From a candidate division KSB1 bacterium (GTDB taxonomy: Bacteria; Zhuqueibacterota; Zhuqueibacteria; Thermofontimicrobiales; Thermofontimicrobiaceae): DNA of 64,000 nucleotides. The notes beneath the pieces are model-generated. The model made no database searches. It saw only the letters and a list, made by a program, of their open reading frames with translations, and had not been told where the DNA came from. The position numbers were made by a program, and so were the translations under genes. Positions 43,049 to 54,571 of this stretch are shown here, in pieces; within the stretch, counting starts at the first letter, position 1; every line of letters begins with the position of its first letter. The DNA lies in contig JAPDPQ010000018.1 of NCBI GenBank assembly GCA_034506395.1, positions 1-64,000 on the forward strand, written 5' to 3'.

Positions 43049-45100
43049 ATGAGCCAGATCAATGTCATCAGCCGCAAATGTCGACGCTGCTATAGCTGTA
43101 TTCAGATCTGTCCTGCGAAAGCAATCAAGCGGGAAAAGGGGAACATTAAGATCATTCATGAACGATGCATTCTTTGTGGCAGTTGTATCAAGACTTGCCC
43201 TCAGAATGCAATGTTTTATCTGAGCGGCTTATATCAAGTAAAGGAGTTCCTCGATAATAACGAGAAAATCATTGCTTGCCTGGACCCCACCTTTCCTGCG
43301 GTTTTGGATCGTGGGACACCGCGGCAATTAGTGACGGCGCTTAAAAAACTTGGCTTCACCGAGGTCTGGGAGGCGGCATTTGCAGCCGAGCTCGTCAGCC
43401 GTGAGTATCGGGAGCTGCTGGCTCAAGATGTTGGGAGGACCATTATTGCTTCTTTCTGTCCAGCCATCGCCTTTTATGTTCAGAAATATCTGCCTCAGCT
43501 TATTCCGAATCTGGCGCCCATCGTATCACCAATGATTGCGACGGGACGGATTGCTCGAAAAGTAAAGGGACCAGATTGGAAAGTGATCTATATTACAGCT
43601 TGTCTCGCCCAAATGGGGGAAATGATGGCGCCAGAAGTGGCAGGGGTGATCGATCAGGTGATCACATTTCACGAAGTGCGCCAATTGTTCGATGAGGCTG
43701 GCATCGATCGGCTGGAGCAGGAGGAAACGAACTTCGATGGACCGCGGCCCTATCTGGCGAGAATTTTTCCGGTCACTGGTGGCCTTTATCGTTGCATGGG
43801 TGAGAGTTTTGATGTGCTAATGGATGAGATCAGCGTGACGGGTGGCAGAATTCGTTCACTGCGAGCGCTGCATCAATTGGTGGCTGGGTTCATCGAGGCG
43901 AAATTCATCGATCTGGAATTTTGTGAAGGCTGTGTCGATGGCCCCTTCGCTGACATGGAGATTTCGGTGATGGGTCGGCGTCAGATCGTGGCGCGGTATA
44001 CTAAGGCAGAAATGAGCCGACAAAGCCCAGCAGATGTCTTGGTCGAAATCTCCAGGTTCAAAGACATCGACCTGCATCGGAATTTTATGAAAATGGAACA
44101 GAATCTCCCCATTCCTGACGAGCGCGAAATTGAAGCGATTTTGCAAGCGATGGATAAAATGCCACCTGATCGCAATTTGGATTGCCGCGCCTGTGGTTAT
44201 CCCACTTGTCGAGATAAGGCGATCGCAGTCGCTCAGGGATTGGCGGAGATCGAAATGTGTCTCCCCTATCTTTTGGAACGAACTCGAAAAATCTACAATG
44301 AGCTGAAAAAATCCCATCAGGAACTTCAAATTTCCCATCAAGAATTAGAGAAAGCCCAGGCTTCACTGATCCGCACAGAAAAATTGGCGTCGTTAGGCCA
44401 ATTGGCGGCCGGGGTCGCGCATGAGATCAACAATCCGCTGGGTACAATCACCATTTTCGCCCACTTGATTTTAAAATCATTGGCCCCGGATGATCCGCGG
44501 CGACAAGATGTCCAGATGATCATCGACGAAGCCAATCGCACCAAGGAAATTGTCCAGGGATTGCTCAGCTTTGCCCGTGAGACCAAAATGCGGCCTGGGA
44601 CGACCAATCTCAATCAGCTCATCGAAGAGGTCTTGGCTTTGGTGGTCAATCAGTCCTTGTTCCATAACATCTCCATTCATAAGGATCTGGCAATTAATCT
44701 CCCGGCGACTTTTGCCGATGGCACTCAGTTAAAACAGGTTTTTCTGAACATCATCCTCAACGCCGCTCAGGCAATGAACGGCGGTGGCGATCTGTTTATT
44801 CGGAGTCAATACGATGCTACCAAACAGCACATTGAAATTGCCATACGGGATACTGGCCCAGGCATCGAACCTGAGGTGCTCAATAAAATCTTCGACCCGT
44901 TCTTCACCACCAAAGAAAAGGGAACTGGACTTGGGTTAGCAATTTCCTATGGCATTGTTGAGCGGCATCACGGGAAGATCGACGTGCAGACCGAACCTGG
45001 CAAGGGGAGCACTTTTATCATCACGCTGCCAATTTTAGAAAACGAACAGAAATTGAGTGGCGAATCCCACCAGGAACCGATCGCTGCAACGCTGAGCTGA
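43049..45100 (+). CDS. [FeFe]-hydrogenase-like sensor histidine kinase
   Basis: A 683-residue fusion. Order: two [4Fe-4S] ferredoxin motifs (Cys11/14/17/21 and Cys40/43/46/50). A region like the iron-only hydrogenase large subunit with Cys137 (S-F-C-P-A), Cys185 (T-A-C-L-A-Q) and Cys292/295 (F-C-E-G-C), at the places of the H-cluster ligand motifs L1, L2 and L3. An additional Fe-S module with Cys379, 382, 387 and 404. A coiled coil (about 412-445). HisKA with His458 in G-V-A-H-E-I-N-N-P-L-G. A HATPase domain with D-T-G-P-G-I and G-T-G-L-G-L. L2 and L3 differ from catalytic hydrogenases, as in sensory (HydS-type) proteins. It probably senses H2 or ferredoxin redox state and phosphorylates the regulator encoded next. 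Cytoplasmic. Start moderately sure. Confidence 0.88.
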   Translation: MSQINVISRKCRRCYSCIQICPAKAIKREKGNIKIIHERCILCGSCIKTCPQNAMFYLSGLYQVKEFLDNNEKIIACLDPTFPAVLDRGTPRQLVTALKKLGFTEVWEAAFAAELVSREYRELLAQDVGRTIIASFCPAIAFYVQKYLPQLIPNLAPIVSPMIATGRIARKVKGPDWKVIYITACLAQMGEMMAPEVAGVIDQVITFHEVRQLFDEAGIDRLEQEETNFDGPRPYLARIFPVTGGLYRCMGESFDVLMDEISVTGGRIRSLRALHQLVAGFIEAKFIDLEFCEGCVDGPFADMEISVMGRRQIVARYTKAEMSRQSPADVLVEISRFKDIDLHRNFMKMEQNLPIPDEREIEAILQAMDKMPPDRNLDCRACGYPTCRDKAIAVAQGLAEIEMCLPYLLERTRKIYNELKKSHQELQISHQELEKAQASLIRTEKLASLGQLAAGVAHEINNPLGTITIFAHLILKSLAPDDPRRQDVQMIIDEANRTKEIVQGLLSFARETKMRPGTTNLNQLIEEVLALVVNQSLFHNISIHKDLAINLPATFADGTQLKQVFLNIILNAAQAMNGGGDLFIRSQYDATKQHIEIAIRDTGPGIEPEVLNKIFDPFFTTKEKGTGLGLAISYGIVERHHGKIDVQTEPGKGSTFIITLPILENEQKLSGESHQEPIAATLS

Positions 45101-45167
45101 GCAATTTCACTTATTGGGTCGTTTATGTATCGATTTCATTTTGAGATCAAAAAGAAGGAGACTTGCA

Positions 45168-45584
45168 GTGGCTGATAAAATAAAAATTTTGTTGGTTGAC
45201 AACGATGTTGACTTTGTGGATTTGAATAAAGCGGTGCTCGAAAATAGCGGCTTTGAAGTGGTTACCGCCTTCTCCGGCCGTGAGGGGATTGATAAAGTAA
45301 AGGTCGAACATCCAGATTTGATAGTGCTCGATCTGATGATGGAAAAACATGATGCTGGTTTTTCGTTTGCAAAACAGATCAAAGCTGATCCGATTTTCAA
45401 GCGAATCCCCATTTTGATGCTCACTTCAGTAGCCGAAGTGACTGGCTTCGGTTTCTCTCAGGAACTCGATGGTTATTGGATGAAGACCGACGATTACGCA
45501 GAAAAGCCGATTATGCCAGACGAACTGGTTCGCAGGGTCAGGGCATTGCTGGAGAAATCTAAGGAGAAGGAGCAGCCGCGCTAA
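45168..45584 (+). CDS. Single-domain response regulator (receiver)
   Basis: A 138-residue receiver domain from GTG 45168, with AAGGAGA 7 bases upstream; the frame runs 18 codons further upstream without support. Acidic pair Asp11/Asp13 in L-L-V-D-N-D, phosphorylatable Asp55 in L-I-V-L-D-L-M-M and the late Lys in Y-A-E-K-P-I-M are present. There is no DNA-binding output domain, so it acts by protein interaction or as a phosphorelay step. It follows the hydrogenase-like kinase by 67 bases and is surely its partner. Confidence 0.9.
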   Translation: MADKIKILLVDNDVDFVDLNKAVLENSGFEVVTAFSGREGIDKVKVEHPDLIVLDLMMEKHDAGFSFAKQIKADPIFKRIPILMLTSVAEVTGFGFSQELDGYWMKTDDYAEKPIMPDELVRRVRALLEKSKEKEQPR

Positions 45585-45822
45585 GGCGCTTCACCGCCGC
45601 TTATCGAATCAGCCAAAGCTCCGATTCATCAGCCATTCGGACTGATTTCGGTCCAAACACGGGAGTTTGATGGGTGGTGGAAGCTATTTCGGTCACCATC
45701 ATTGGCAATTCTAAGCCTTTAGGAGCATCGGAGTAATTGCGAATGGCAAACGGACAAAAAATTGGGCCCATGCGCTTAGTTTCATTCGCAATTTGATGTT
45801 CCCAAATGAAATGTAACTCTGA

Positions 45823-47859
<2,037 letters not shown>

Positions 47860-47996
47860 TTGCCTTATTGTTTTAATCAATTTGTATCCATCGATCCTAA
47901 TTTGCACCTCGCGGATGAATACATGATTGAATAGGGGCGTAGATCCGGCTCATTCAGCCCAATCGAAATCTTTCAAACCAGGAGGATGGCGAAGCT

Positions 47997-48854
47997 TTGG
48001 CTCCCGTGGTTCACTATCTCGGTCAGGTGCTTTTGATCACCTTCAAAATATTTTTCGGTCTTTTTTTCCCGATCATTTTTTGTTGCATCATTTTGAACGT
48101 GCTATCTCGGGAGCAAAACCGTCGGCTCTATTATATTGGCGGCTGGAAGGCGCTGTTGGTGACTGCATGGATCGGCACACCGATCCATGAGTTCAGCCAT
48201 TATTTGTTCGCCGTGCTATCGTTCCACAAAGTCCAGGATCTCAAGCTGTTTCAGCCGGACCCAGAGACTGGCTCCATGGGATATGTCGCCCATAGCTACA
48301 AGATCGACAATTTTTACCAGGCAGTCATCGGCAACACTTTCATCGCCATCGCTCCATTTTTCGGTGGCGCAGCGGCCATTTATTTAATTAGCTCGTTCGT
48401 TTTCCCTGAGTTCGCGCTATTCGCTGAGCATGTCCCACGTGTCTATTATCTCACCATCGACAATGCCTTGGAATGGAAGAGCTATCTGCTATTTGGAAAG
48501 ACTGCGTTTCATTTCTTCAATTATTTGTACGACACATTTTTTTCACCCGAAATGCTGCGCGATTGGAAATTATACGTGTTTTTGTTCTTGATGCTGGGTA
48601 TTGCCAATCACCTCTCTCCCTCGGCATCAGATTTTAGAAATTTCTGGTATCCAATCACTGCATTGCTCGTGACTATCGCGCTATTGAACCTTTTTATCTA
48701 CCCTTTGGTCAAGGAACCTTCGACCATTATCCTCAGCGCATCAAAATACATCTTTGCATTTCTACCAATCCTGTATCTGGCAATTTTTATCAGTTCGCTC
48801 GGTCTGATGATCACCTATCTGCTATCGGCTCTGCTCTGGTTGGTGAGAAAATAA
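47997..48854 (+). CDS. Polytopic membrane protein with HExxH motif, possible M50-like metallopeptidase
   Basis: A 285-residue protein with six to seven hydrophobic helices. An I-H-E-F-S-H motif at residues 63-68 (His64, Glu65, His68) lies within a helix, as in zinc metallopeptidases, and the start of a following membrane helix resembles site-2 protease-like or DUF3267-type proteins. A later Asp/Asn that would complete a M50 site is not obvious, so activity is unproven. The start is TTG 47997, 11 bases after AGGAGG; an ATG at 47985 is in another frame and stops after 16 codons. No close functional neighbour. Confidence 0.65.
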   Translation: MAPVVHYLGQVLLITFKIFFGLFFPIIFCCIILNVLSREQNRRLYYIGGWKALLVTAWIGTPIHEFSHYLFAVLSFHKVQDLKLFQPDPETGSMGYVAHSYKIDNFYQAVIGNTFIAIAPFFGGAAAIYLISSFVFPEFALFAEHVPRVYYLTIDNALEWKSYLLFGKTAFHFFNYLYDTFFSPEMLRDWKLYVFLFLMLGIANHLSPSASDFRNFWYPITALLVTIALLNLFIYPLVKEPSTIILSASKYIFAFLPILYLAIFISSLGLMITYLLSALLWLVRK

Positions 48855-49159
48855 CCAGCAGCAACGAAGCCTCTGCCATTCCGCGCTTCAGCGATCCCTG
48901 AAACAATTGGTGCAGTCTCTTAAATAGAAACGCCCTCACGAAACTCTCCAATCAAATCCGCTAAATGCCGAGAAAATGTCATTCCGAACGAAGTGAGGAA
49001 TCTGACCAAATTACGTAACTCGCCGATCATTGCCCCTGAACGCCAAGGGTATCAACATGATCAACCCATTAATAAGCCCTGCCGCCGCTGTTGCAGATGG
49101 AAGATTGGTGACAACGCAGGCAATCAAAGGGCAAATCCATTTAGCAACAAGCACAAAAA
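48855..49159. other. Intergenic, 305 bp, between convergent genes
   Basis: Contains a short copy (48977-49004) of the dispersed element core. No gene or terminator recognised. Confidence 0.5.
48977..49004 (-). repeat. Dispersed element, short copy (core only)
   Basis: TGTCATTCCGAACGAAGTGA followed by GGAATCTG is the reverse complement of the core of the dispersed element seen at 13838-13865 and 16791-16818. Confidence 0.55.
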
Positions 49160-50194
49160 TCAGTCAAATAATTCATGAAGCGTCTGGATTGTGAAATCGA
49201 TATCCTCGCGAGAAACATCGAGATGGGTGACGGCTCGCACCAGCGATGGACCGAAAGGTACCATAAGGATGCCCTTTGACTTCAGACGATTCAGTACCTC
49301 TGCTACGGATCTGCCCGAATGAGCGACGTCAAAAATCACGATGTTGGTTTCCACTTGATCAGGATCGAGGCGAAAGCCTTTAATTTGAGCCAAAGCAGTT
49401 GCCAGCATCTTCGCATGGCGATGATCCTCGGCCAGTCGCTGCACATTATGTTCAAGAGCATAAAGCGCAGCGGCTGCTAAAATTCCCACTTGACGCATTC
49501 CGCCGCCCAGCATCTTGCGAATGCGATGGGCTCGCTGGATAAATGGCTTTGAACCAGCCAAGATTGAACCAACTGGCGCGCCAAGTCCCTTGGAGAAGCA
49601 GAACATCACTGAATCGAAATACTTGGCGTAATCTTTGGGATGGAGCCCTGTGGCCACACAGGCATTGAACAATCGAGCGCCGTCCAGATGCATTTTGAGT
49701 CCATGTTGCTGTGCTAACGCGTGGATGGCTTGAATCTTATCGATTGGATAGATCGAACCACCTCCGCGATTGTGCGTGTTCTCCAAACAGATCAATCGAG
49801 TAGGTGGCACATGCACGTTCGGCTCCCGAATCTCTCTGGCGATCTGATCAGCCGTGATTATCCCGCGCTCTCCCAAGATGGTATTGATCTGTACCCCGCC
49901 GATGACCGCCGCTCCAGCAACTTCATAATTGAAAGTATGCGATTCTCGCTCCACAATCACCTCATCCCCGGGCTGGGTGTGCGCCAAAATGGCGATCGTA
50001 TTGGCCATAGTACCCGACGGCGTAAACAGCGCTGCTTCTTTGCCCAAGAGTTCAGCCACCTTCGTTTGGAGAAGATTCACCGTGGGATCGTCACCAAACA
50101 CATCGTCTCCCACCTCTGCCTCGGCCATGGCGCGTCGCATCTCAGGGGAAGGCCGAGTGACTGTATCGCTTCGCAAATCGACTATTTTGTTCAT
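49160..50194 (-). CDS. ltaE: Low-specificity L-threonine aldolase
   Basis: A 344-residue fold-type I PLP enzyme. [11 protein letters not shown] near the N-terminus, [10 protein letters not shown] near 30, S-H-T-F-N-Y near 85-90, H-L-D-G-A-R near 169-174 and the Schiff-base Lys202 in C-F-S-K-G-L-G-A-P are all present. It splits L-threonine (and allo-threonine) to glycine and acetaldehyde. The acetaldehyde could feed the aldehyde:ferredoxin oxidoreductase encoded at 55804 (inference). GGGAG ribosome-binding site. Confidence 0.94.
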   Translation of the reverse strand: MNKIVDLRSDTVTRPSPEMRRAMAEAEVGDDVFGDDPTVNLLQTKVAELLGKEAALFTPSGTMANTIAILAHTQPGDEVIVERESHTFNYEVAGAAVIGGVQINTILGERGIITADQIAREIREPNVHVPPTRLICLENTHNRGGGSIYPIDKIQAIHALAQQHGLKMHLDGARLFNACVATGLHPKDYAKYFDSVMFCFSKGLGAPVGSILAGSKPFIQRAHRIRKMLGGGMRQVGILAAAALYALEHNVQRLAEDHRHAKMLATALAQIKGFRLDPDQVETNIVIFDVAHSGRSVAEVLNRLKSKGILMVPFGPSLVRAVTHLDVSREDIDFTIQTLHELFD

Positions 50195-50574
50195 GCGCTT
50201 TACTCCCTCTCATTTAAATTCATTAGCCAATATTAACAATATTTCTTTTTAAAGTCAATAGCCATCTATGAAATGGACGGCCAAACTATCTCTGGTTAAA
50301 ATTTCGATTGAAATTTTAAAACAAAATCTTTATATTCAGCGCAAGGGAGGTCGGTTGGAATGAGGATTGATGATGGCGCATCGCGCATCCGAGCTGAAAG
50401 GATAATTATATCAACCATGATTGACGGCATGAATTTCAATCTTTCTTTTTAAGATTGGCAAGAATTGACTTTTTACCATCGTTACATTTCACTGGCGCTT
50501 ATTAATTTTTTCGTAGTCTGGGAACTGTTATGGCAAAGAGTTTTTGATTTGATCATTTAGAGCAAAGGTGGGAT
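50195..50574. other. Divergent promoter region, 380 bp
   Basis: Between ltaE (leftward) and the UPF0316 gene (rightward). A+T-rich; no gene and no convincing promoter pair recognised. Confidence 0.5.
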
Positions 50575-51147
50575 ATGACAGATTCGATCGTAGATTATGT
50601 CATTGTTCCGGCTTTAATTTTTTCCGCCCGGATCATCGATGTTTCGATTGGAACGATTCGGGTGATCTTATTATCGCGCGGCAACCGGCTGATCGCCCCT
50701 CTAATGGGATTCTTTGAGGTGATCATCTGGTTGGCGGCGATCGGCAAAGTGATGCAAAATTTAACCAATGTCGTGTGCTACATCGCCTATGGTGCTGGAT
50801 TCGCCACGGGAAACTATGTCGGCATGTTGATCGAATCGAAACTGGCGTTGGGATATCAGATCGTGCGCATCATCTCAACCAGCCCTCTGCAATTGCTTCC
50901 CAACGAACTCCGCAACGAGGGCTACGGCGTCACCGTGCTAAAAGGCCGCGGTGCTAGCGGTGTGGTCCATATTTTGTTCTCAGTTATTTCCCGAAAAAAA
51001 GTGAACGATTTTATCAAATTGGTCCTAAGCATTGAACCCAAGGCGTTCATTTCCGTCGAGGACGTTCGCTCGTCCTATTCTGGCTATTTGCCAACAACGC
51101 CCCGAGGCAACTCATTCTGGATGAGAAGAATCTTTAAGAAAAAATGA
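50575..51147 (+). CDS. UPF0316/DUF5698-DUF2179 membrane protein
   Basis: A 190-residue protein. Residues 8-90 form three membrane helices with the family segment A-R-I-I-D-V-S-I-G-T-I-R-V-I, and G-N-Y-V-G-M-L-I-E-S-K-L-A-L-G follows. The C-terminal part is a DUF2179-type ligand-binding domain (G-Y-G-V-T-V-L-K-G-R-G-A-S-G near 115-130). The family is widespread and uncharacterised; DUF2179 domains are related to nucleotide-binding domains of transporters. AGGTGGG ribosome-binding site. Single gene. Confidence 0.88.
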   Translation: MTDSIVDYVIVPALIFSARIIDVSIGTIRVILLSRGNRLIAPLMGFFEVIIWLAAIGKVMQNLTNVVCYIAYGAGFATGNYVGMLIESKLALGYQIVRIISTSPLQLLPNELRNEGYGVTVLKGRGASGVVHILFSVISRKKVNDFIKLVLSIEPKAFISVEDVRSSYSGYLPTTPRGNSFWMRRIFKKK

Positions 51148-51926
51148 ACTCGCTTTCGCACAGCCTAACCAAGAAGTTCGATCAAGCGATCGGTTTGGTC
51201 ATCGAAAATTCGACAAAGAACTAAGTGATAGATCTTTGTGCAGCCAAGGTTCAATGGAAAAAAAGAATGTGCCTCGATCTTTATTTTTCGGGCAGATCAT
51301 TGTTGGGATATTTATCAGTCTCTGCCTTTCGATCCACAGCTATCTGAATTTTTCATCATCTTTTCTGAACTCAGCCTTGCTACTTTAGATCAGACATGGT
51401 CGCTTTCTGATTTGCCGAAGCATGGCAACTCTTTAGCACAATTTTGATTTATTTGTTGAGGAGGTGATTTGCCTTTGCGAGGCTCCCTGTTTCATAGCTA
51501 AAGCCTCAAATTGTAGTATTGCGGAAGGATGAATCTCTGTGTCATGATCAGCAAGATTTCCCTTCCACTTTGATGACCATTTGTAAGAACACAGCGTGGC
51601 TCAAAAGATTGGAGCAAAGGGATCAATTTTTAAGAAATGACTTGACTTTTTATTAAAATGTTATATTTTCTTGGTAGCACAATTGATTTTCTAACCGAAC
51701 TAAATTGAGATATGCGAGCAGAAAAGCGACCGCTGTTAATCATCTCACCGTTCAAAAGCAATCGAATTACTCCATCCATTCCCGAGTTTCCATCACCCCG
51801 CAGCAATGACCTACTGACTGGCAATATAATATGTCTGGCAACAACCGTCATTTATTCCAGATCGATTTATAAATTGGTCAAATCATGAATTCTGCCTTGA
51901 ACCGCTAAAACAAGGAGATCAAATTT
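51148..51926. other. Intergenic, about 780 bp, upstream of the 51.9-57.6 kb cluster
   Basis: No gene is supported; an open frame at 51238-51447 has no clear ribosome-binding site or family match. A possible promoter, TTGACT at about 51643 with TATTTT 16 bases later, is the best candidate for the cluster. The long leader of about 250 bases after it is unusual and was checked by eye for riboswitch-like structure without a recognisable match. Confidence 0.45.
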
Positions 51927-53171
51927 ATGCATTACAAATTACTGTCCCCAGACGACCTTAAAGCCATGGATGCGCTAAAGGCATACCATGGCGGTGCAGA
52001 AGAGATTATGCGAACGATGCATCATATGCGCGATTTTTCGGTTCGAAAAAGGATTCTTGCGGAGAAAGGTTTTGGAACGATGATCGAGCGAGCCGAACAA
52101 TTGGTGAAACAATTTGCTAAAGTGCAGGATTTCGAACGGTCGGCGAATATTCGATACAACGAACGATTCGGTATTGCCACTTCTCAGGTTTCTGGGTTTC
52201 AAGGCGCTAAAGCGACTTTTCGCTGTATGCAACGCATTGCCGAAAGCGCTCAAACTGATATTCCAGTCTATGTCCCAGCAGAAATGATCTCGGTGATGGC
52301 ATTGACCGATGACTATGTATACAACGGGGATTTGCTTGCGACTTTGACCATGGCAGAAAACATCATGAAAGTCTCCAAGTTTTGCAACACCAATCTGATT
52401 GGTATTCCGCAGCCCGAAAAGCGTTTTCAGGAATTAGAGAAAGTTACTGGCAAAAAATTCCCCCGCATTTCAATTGATCGCGAAACTTCAAAGCTCAGAT
52501 TGGTCAACCAAGGCACATTTTTCGGCAATTTCGGCGGCATTGAGGTGTCCAATGACAATCATCTGATCTATTTGGATGGGATCACCCGTTGCGCTAAGGC
52601 CACCGGCGGTAATTTCTATTTGAATCCAAGTTGGAGCACCATTATAGCGATTTGCTACTACGGCCGCGATCTGACAGACCTTCACATCAAAGTTTCCATG
52701 TTACTATCCACCCAAAATCTGATGCAGTTCCGCATGTTGCTCAATATCATGAAAGAATACTTGCGCGATGATGGGACCAGTCCAATTTATGAGGTGAATA
52801 TCGGCAATGCTGTGACGCCAGAGAACTTCATTCGTTGCAGTGATGAATTAAAAGCAAGCGGGATCAAAGGGGTGAGCTTGGCAGCGCATATTTTTATCAA
52901 TCCCGATCTTGGGGCGGCAGATTATAATTGGTTCGACAACGCGATTCGGGTGCTGGAGAACGGTACCAATATGACTTTCAAATATGAAAGCGACGGAACC
53001 GCTCGCGAGATGGATACCATGGAGGCCTATTTCATTTCCAAAGAGGAATTGGATCAGAAGTCAAATATCATCGGCGATGTGATGTACTACAAATGTCTGC
53101 GATGCACCAGAGATGCACGAGAGTTCATGAAACGGGGCATCCGCGTGAAATTCGGTAGCAGCTCATTATAA
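51927..53171 (+). CDS. Protein of unknown function, first gene of the aminotransferase/HSD/AOR cluster
   Basis: A 414-residue cytoplasmic protein with no signal peptide or membrane helix. I do not recognise it. The N-terminal third is helical. The rest alternates strands and helices in a barrel-like way: V-S-N-D-N-H-L-I-Y-L-D-G-I-T, then I-Y-E-V-N-I-G-N-A-V-T-P-E-N-F and I-K-G-V-S-L-A-A-H-I-F. Near the end there is a C-L-R-C-T-R-D motif (about residues 391-397) that could bind metal or a cluster. The AGGAG site 8 bases before ATG is good. The aminotransferase follows after 14 bases, so they are co-transcribed. A role in amino-acid or aldehyde metabolism is suggested only by the neighbours. 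Confidence 0.75.
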   Translation: MHYKLLSPDDLKAMDALKAYHGGAEEIMRTMHHMRDFSVRKRILAEKGFGTMIERAEQLVKQFAKVQDFERSANIRYNERFGIATSQVSGFQGAKATFRCMQRIAESAQTDIPVYVPAEMISVMALTDDYVYNGDLLATLTMAENIMKVSKFCNTNLIGIPQPEKRFQELEKVTGKKFPRISIDRETSKLRLVNQGTFFGNFGGIEVSNDNHLIYLDGITRCAKATGGNFYLNPSWSTIIAICYYGRDLTDLHIKVSMLLSTQNLMQFRMLLNIMKEYLRDDGTSPIYEVNIGNAVTPENFIRCSDELKASGIKGVSLAAHIFINPDLGAADYNWFDNAIRVLENGTNMTFKYESDGTAREMDTMEAYFISKEELDQKSNIIGDVMYYKCLRCTRDAREFMKRGIRVKFGSSSL

Positions 53172-53185
53172 TCAACGGATGGCCT

Positions 53186-54394
53186 ATGGAAGAAAAATTT
53201 GCTGAGCTCTATTCAGAGCATATCAAACAGATGAAAGCCTCTGCTATCCGTGAAATTTGCAAATTGATCGCCAAACCAGAGATCATTTCTCTGGCTGGTG
53301 GATGGCCAGACCCAGCGACATTCCCCGTCGAGGAAGCACGCGAGATCCTTGCGGATATTCTCGAGAAACAGTGGCGCTATGCCTTACAATACGGGACGAC
53401 TGAAGGCCTGCCCGAATTTCGGGAGTTCATCGCTCAATGGGCCAAACAGCACGAGCATATCGACATCACGGCCGATCAGATCCTGCTGACCACTGGCTCA
53501 ACCCAAGGAATGGATCTGGCTGGCAAAACATTGATTAACCCCGGCGATCTGATCTGTGCAGAGTTGCCCACTTATTTCCTCGGTGCCTTCACGATCTATG
53601 GCGCCAAAGTCATCGGAATTCCAATCGATGACCATGGCATTCAAACCGATCAATTTGAACAAAAATTAAAGGAATTGTATCGAAATGGCCAGCGGATCAA
53701 ATTGCTTTACATCCAACCGAATTTCCAAAATCCCACTGGAGCCACCTTAGCTTTAGATCGTCGGCATCAAGTGATCCAGTTGGCCAATGAATATAATTTC
53801 ATGATTGTCGAGGATAATCCATACGGCGACATAAATTTCGAGGCCCAATCGCTGCCAGCTTTAAAAGCACTGGATCGATCGGAGCGAGTTATCTACCTCC
53901 GATCGTTTTCAAAAGTGTTTTCTCCAGGGATTCGGCTTGCCTGGGCTGCTGGGGAGGCTCAAGTCATTCGCAAGATGGCTATTGCCAAGCAATATATTGA
54001 TGCCTGTAGCTGCACGCTATCCCAATATCTCATGTACGAATTCTGCAAACGGGGGTATCTGGAGCAACAGATCCAAAAAAATATTTCGTTCTATCAGGCC
54101 AAACGCGATTTCATGCTACAAGCGCTGGAACGGTACTTTCCTGAATCGGTTCAATGGAACCGACCGAAAGGGGGATTTTTCATCTTCGTTCGATTGCCAG
54201 ACTACATGGATGCTGGAGAAATTCTGGAGGAAGCAGTGGCCAACAACGTCGCTTTCATCTCTGGAGCACCTTTTTACATTGATGGCAGTGGCTGCAATAC
54301 GATGCGGTTATCTTATGCGCAATCGTCAAATCATGAAATCGAACAAGCGATTAAAGTGATTGGGCAAATCATCAAAAAGCGGCTCAAATCCTAA
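53186..54394 (+). CDS. PLP-dependent aminotransferase, class I/II (2-aminoadipate or aromatic type)
   Basis: A 402-residue fold-type I aminotransferase. I-S-L-A-G-G-W-P-D-P near residue 33, the cofactor segment T-G-S-T-Q-G-M near 100, Q-P-N-F-Q-N-P-T-G near 175, E-D-N-P-Y-G-D near 212 and the Schiff-base Lys in R-S-F-S-K-V-F-S-P-G-I-R near 240 are seen. This subgroup includes LysN (2-aminoadipate transaminase), aromatic and branched-chain enzymes and MocR cores. There is no N-terminal DNA-binding domain, so it is an enzyme rather than a MocR regulator. Substrate is open; context suggests it makes a 2-oxo acid for ferredoxin-linked oxidation. Confidence 0.88.
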   Translation: MEEKFAELYSEHIKQMKASAIREICKLIAKPEIISLAGGWPDPATFPVEEAREILADILEKQWRYALQYGTTEGLPEFREFIAQWAKQHEHIDITADQILLTTGSTQGMDLAGKTLINPGDLICAELPTYFLGAFTIYGAKVIGIPIDDHGIQTDQFEQKLKELYRNGQRIKLLYIQPNFQNPTGATLALDRRHQVIQLANEYNFMIVEDNPYGDINFEAQSLPALKALDRSERVIYLRSFSKVFSPGIRLAWAAGEAQVIRKMAIAKQYIDACSCTLSQYLMYEFCKRGYLEQQIQKNISFYQAKRDFMLQALERYFPESVQWNRPKGGFFIFVRLPDYMDAGEILEEAVANNVAFISGAPFYIDGSGCNTMRLSYAQSSNHEIEQAIKVIGQIIKKRLKS

Positions 54395-54571
54395 ATTTGT
54401 CCCTGCTTCAATTTTCAAGCATCAACGAGTACCCTATTAAAAAATGACTGATGCTTTTTATTTACATTATTTCATTCGTTCTTCAACATTAGAAAAAGGC
54501 CATTTTGCCTGATGCTACTGGTGAATTAAAGGCGGATTGAATAAATATCAACGAAAACAACGGAGCGAACG

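Noticed and set aside
51238-51447. 69-residue open frame in the long spacer
   Set aside because: Non-ATG start, no clear ribosome-binding site, no similarity seen.
51640-51926. Riboswitch or T-box leader before the 414-residue protein gene
   Set aside because: The leader is long, but no known conserved motif or terminator pair could be identified by eye.
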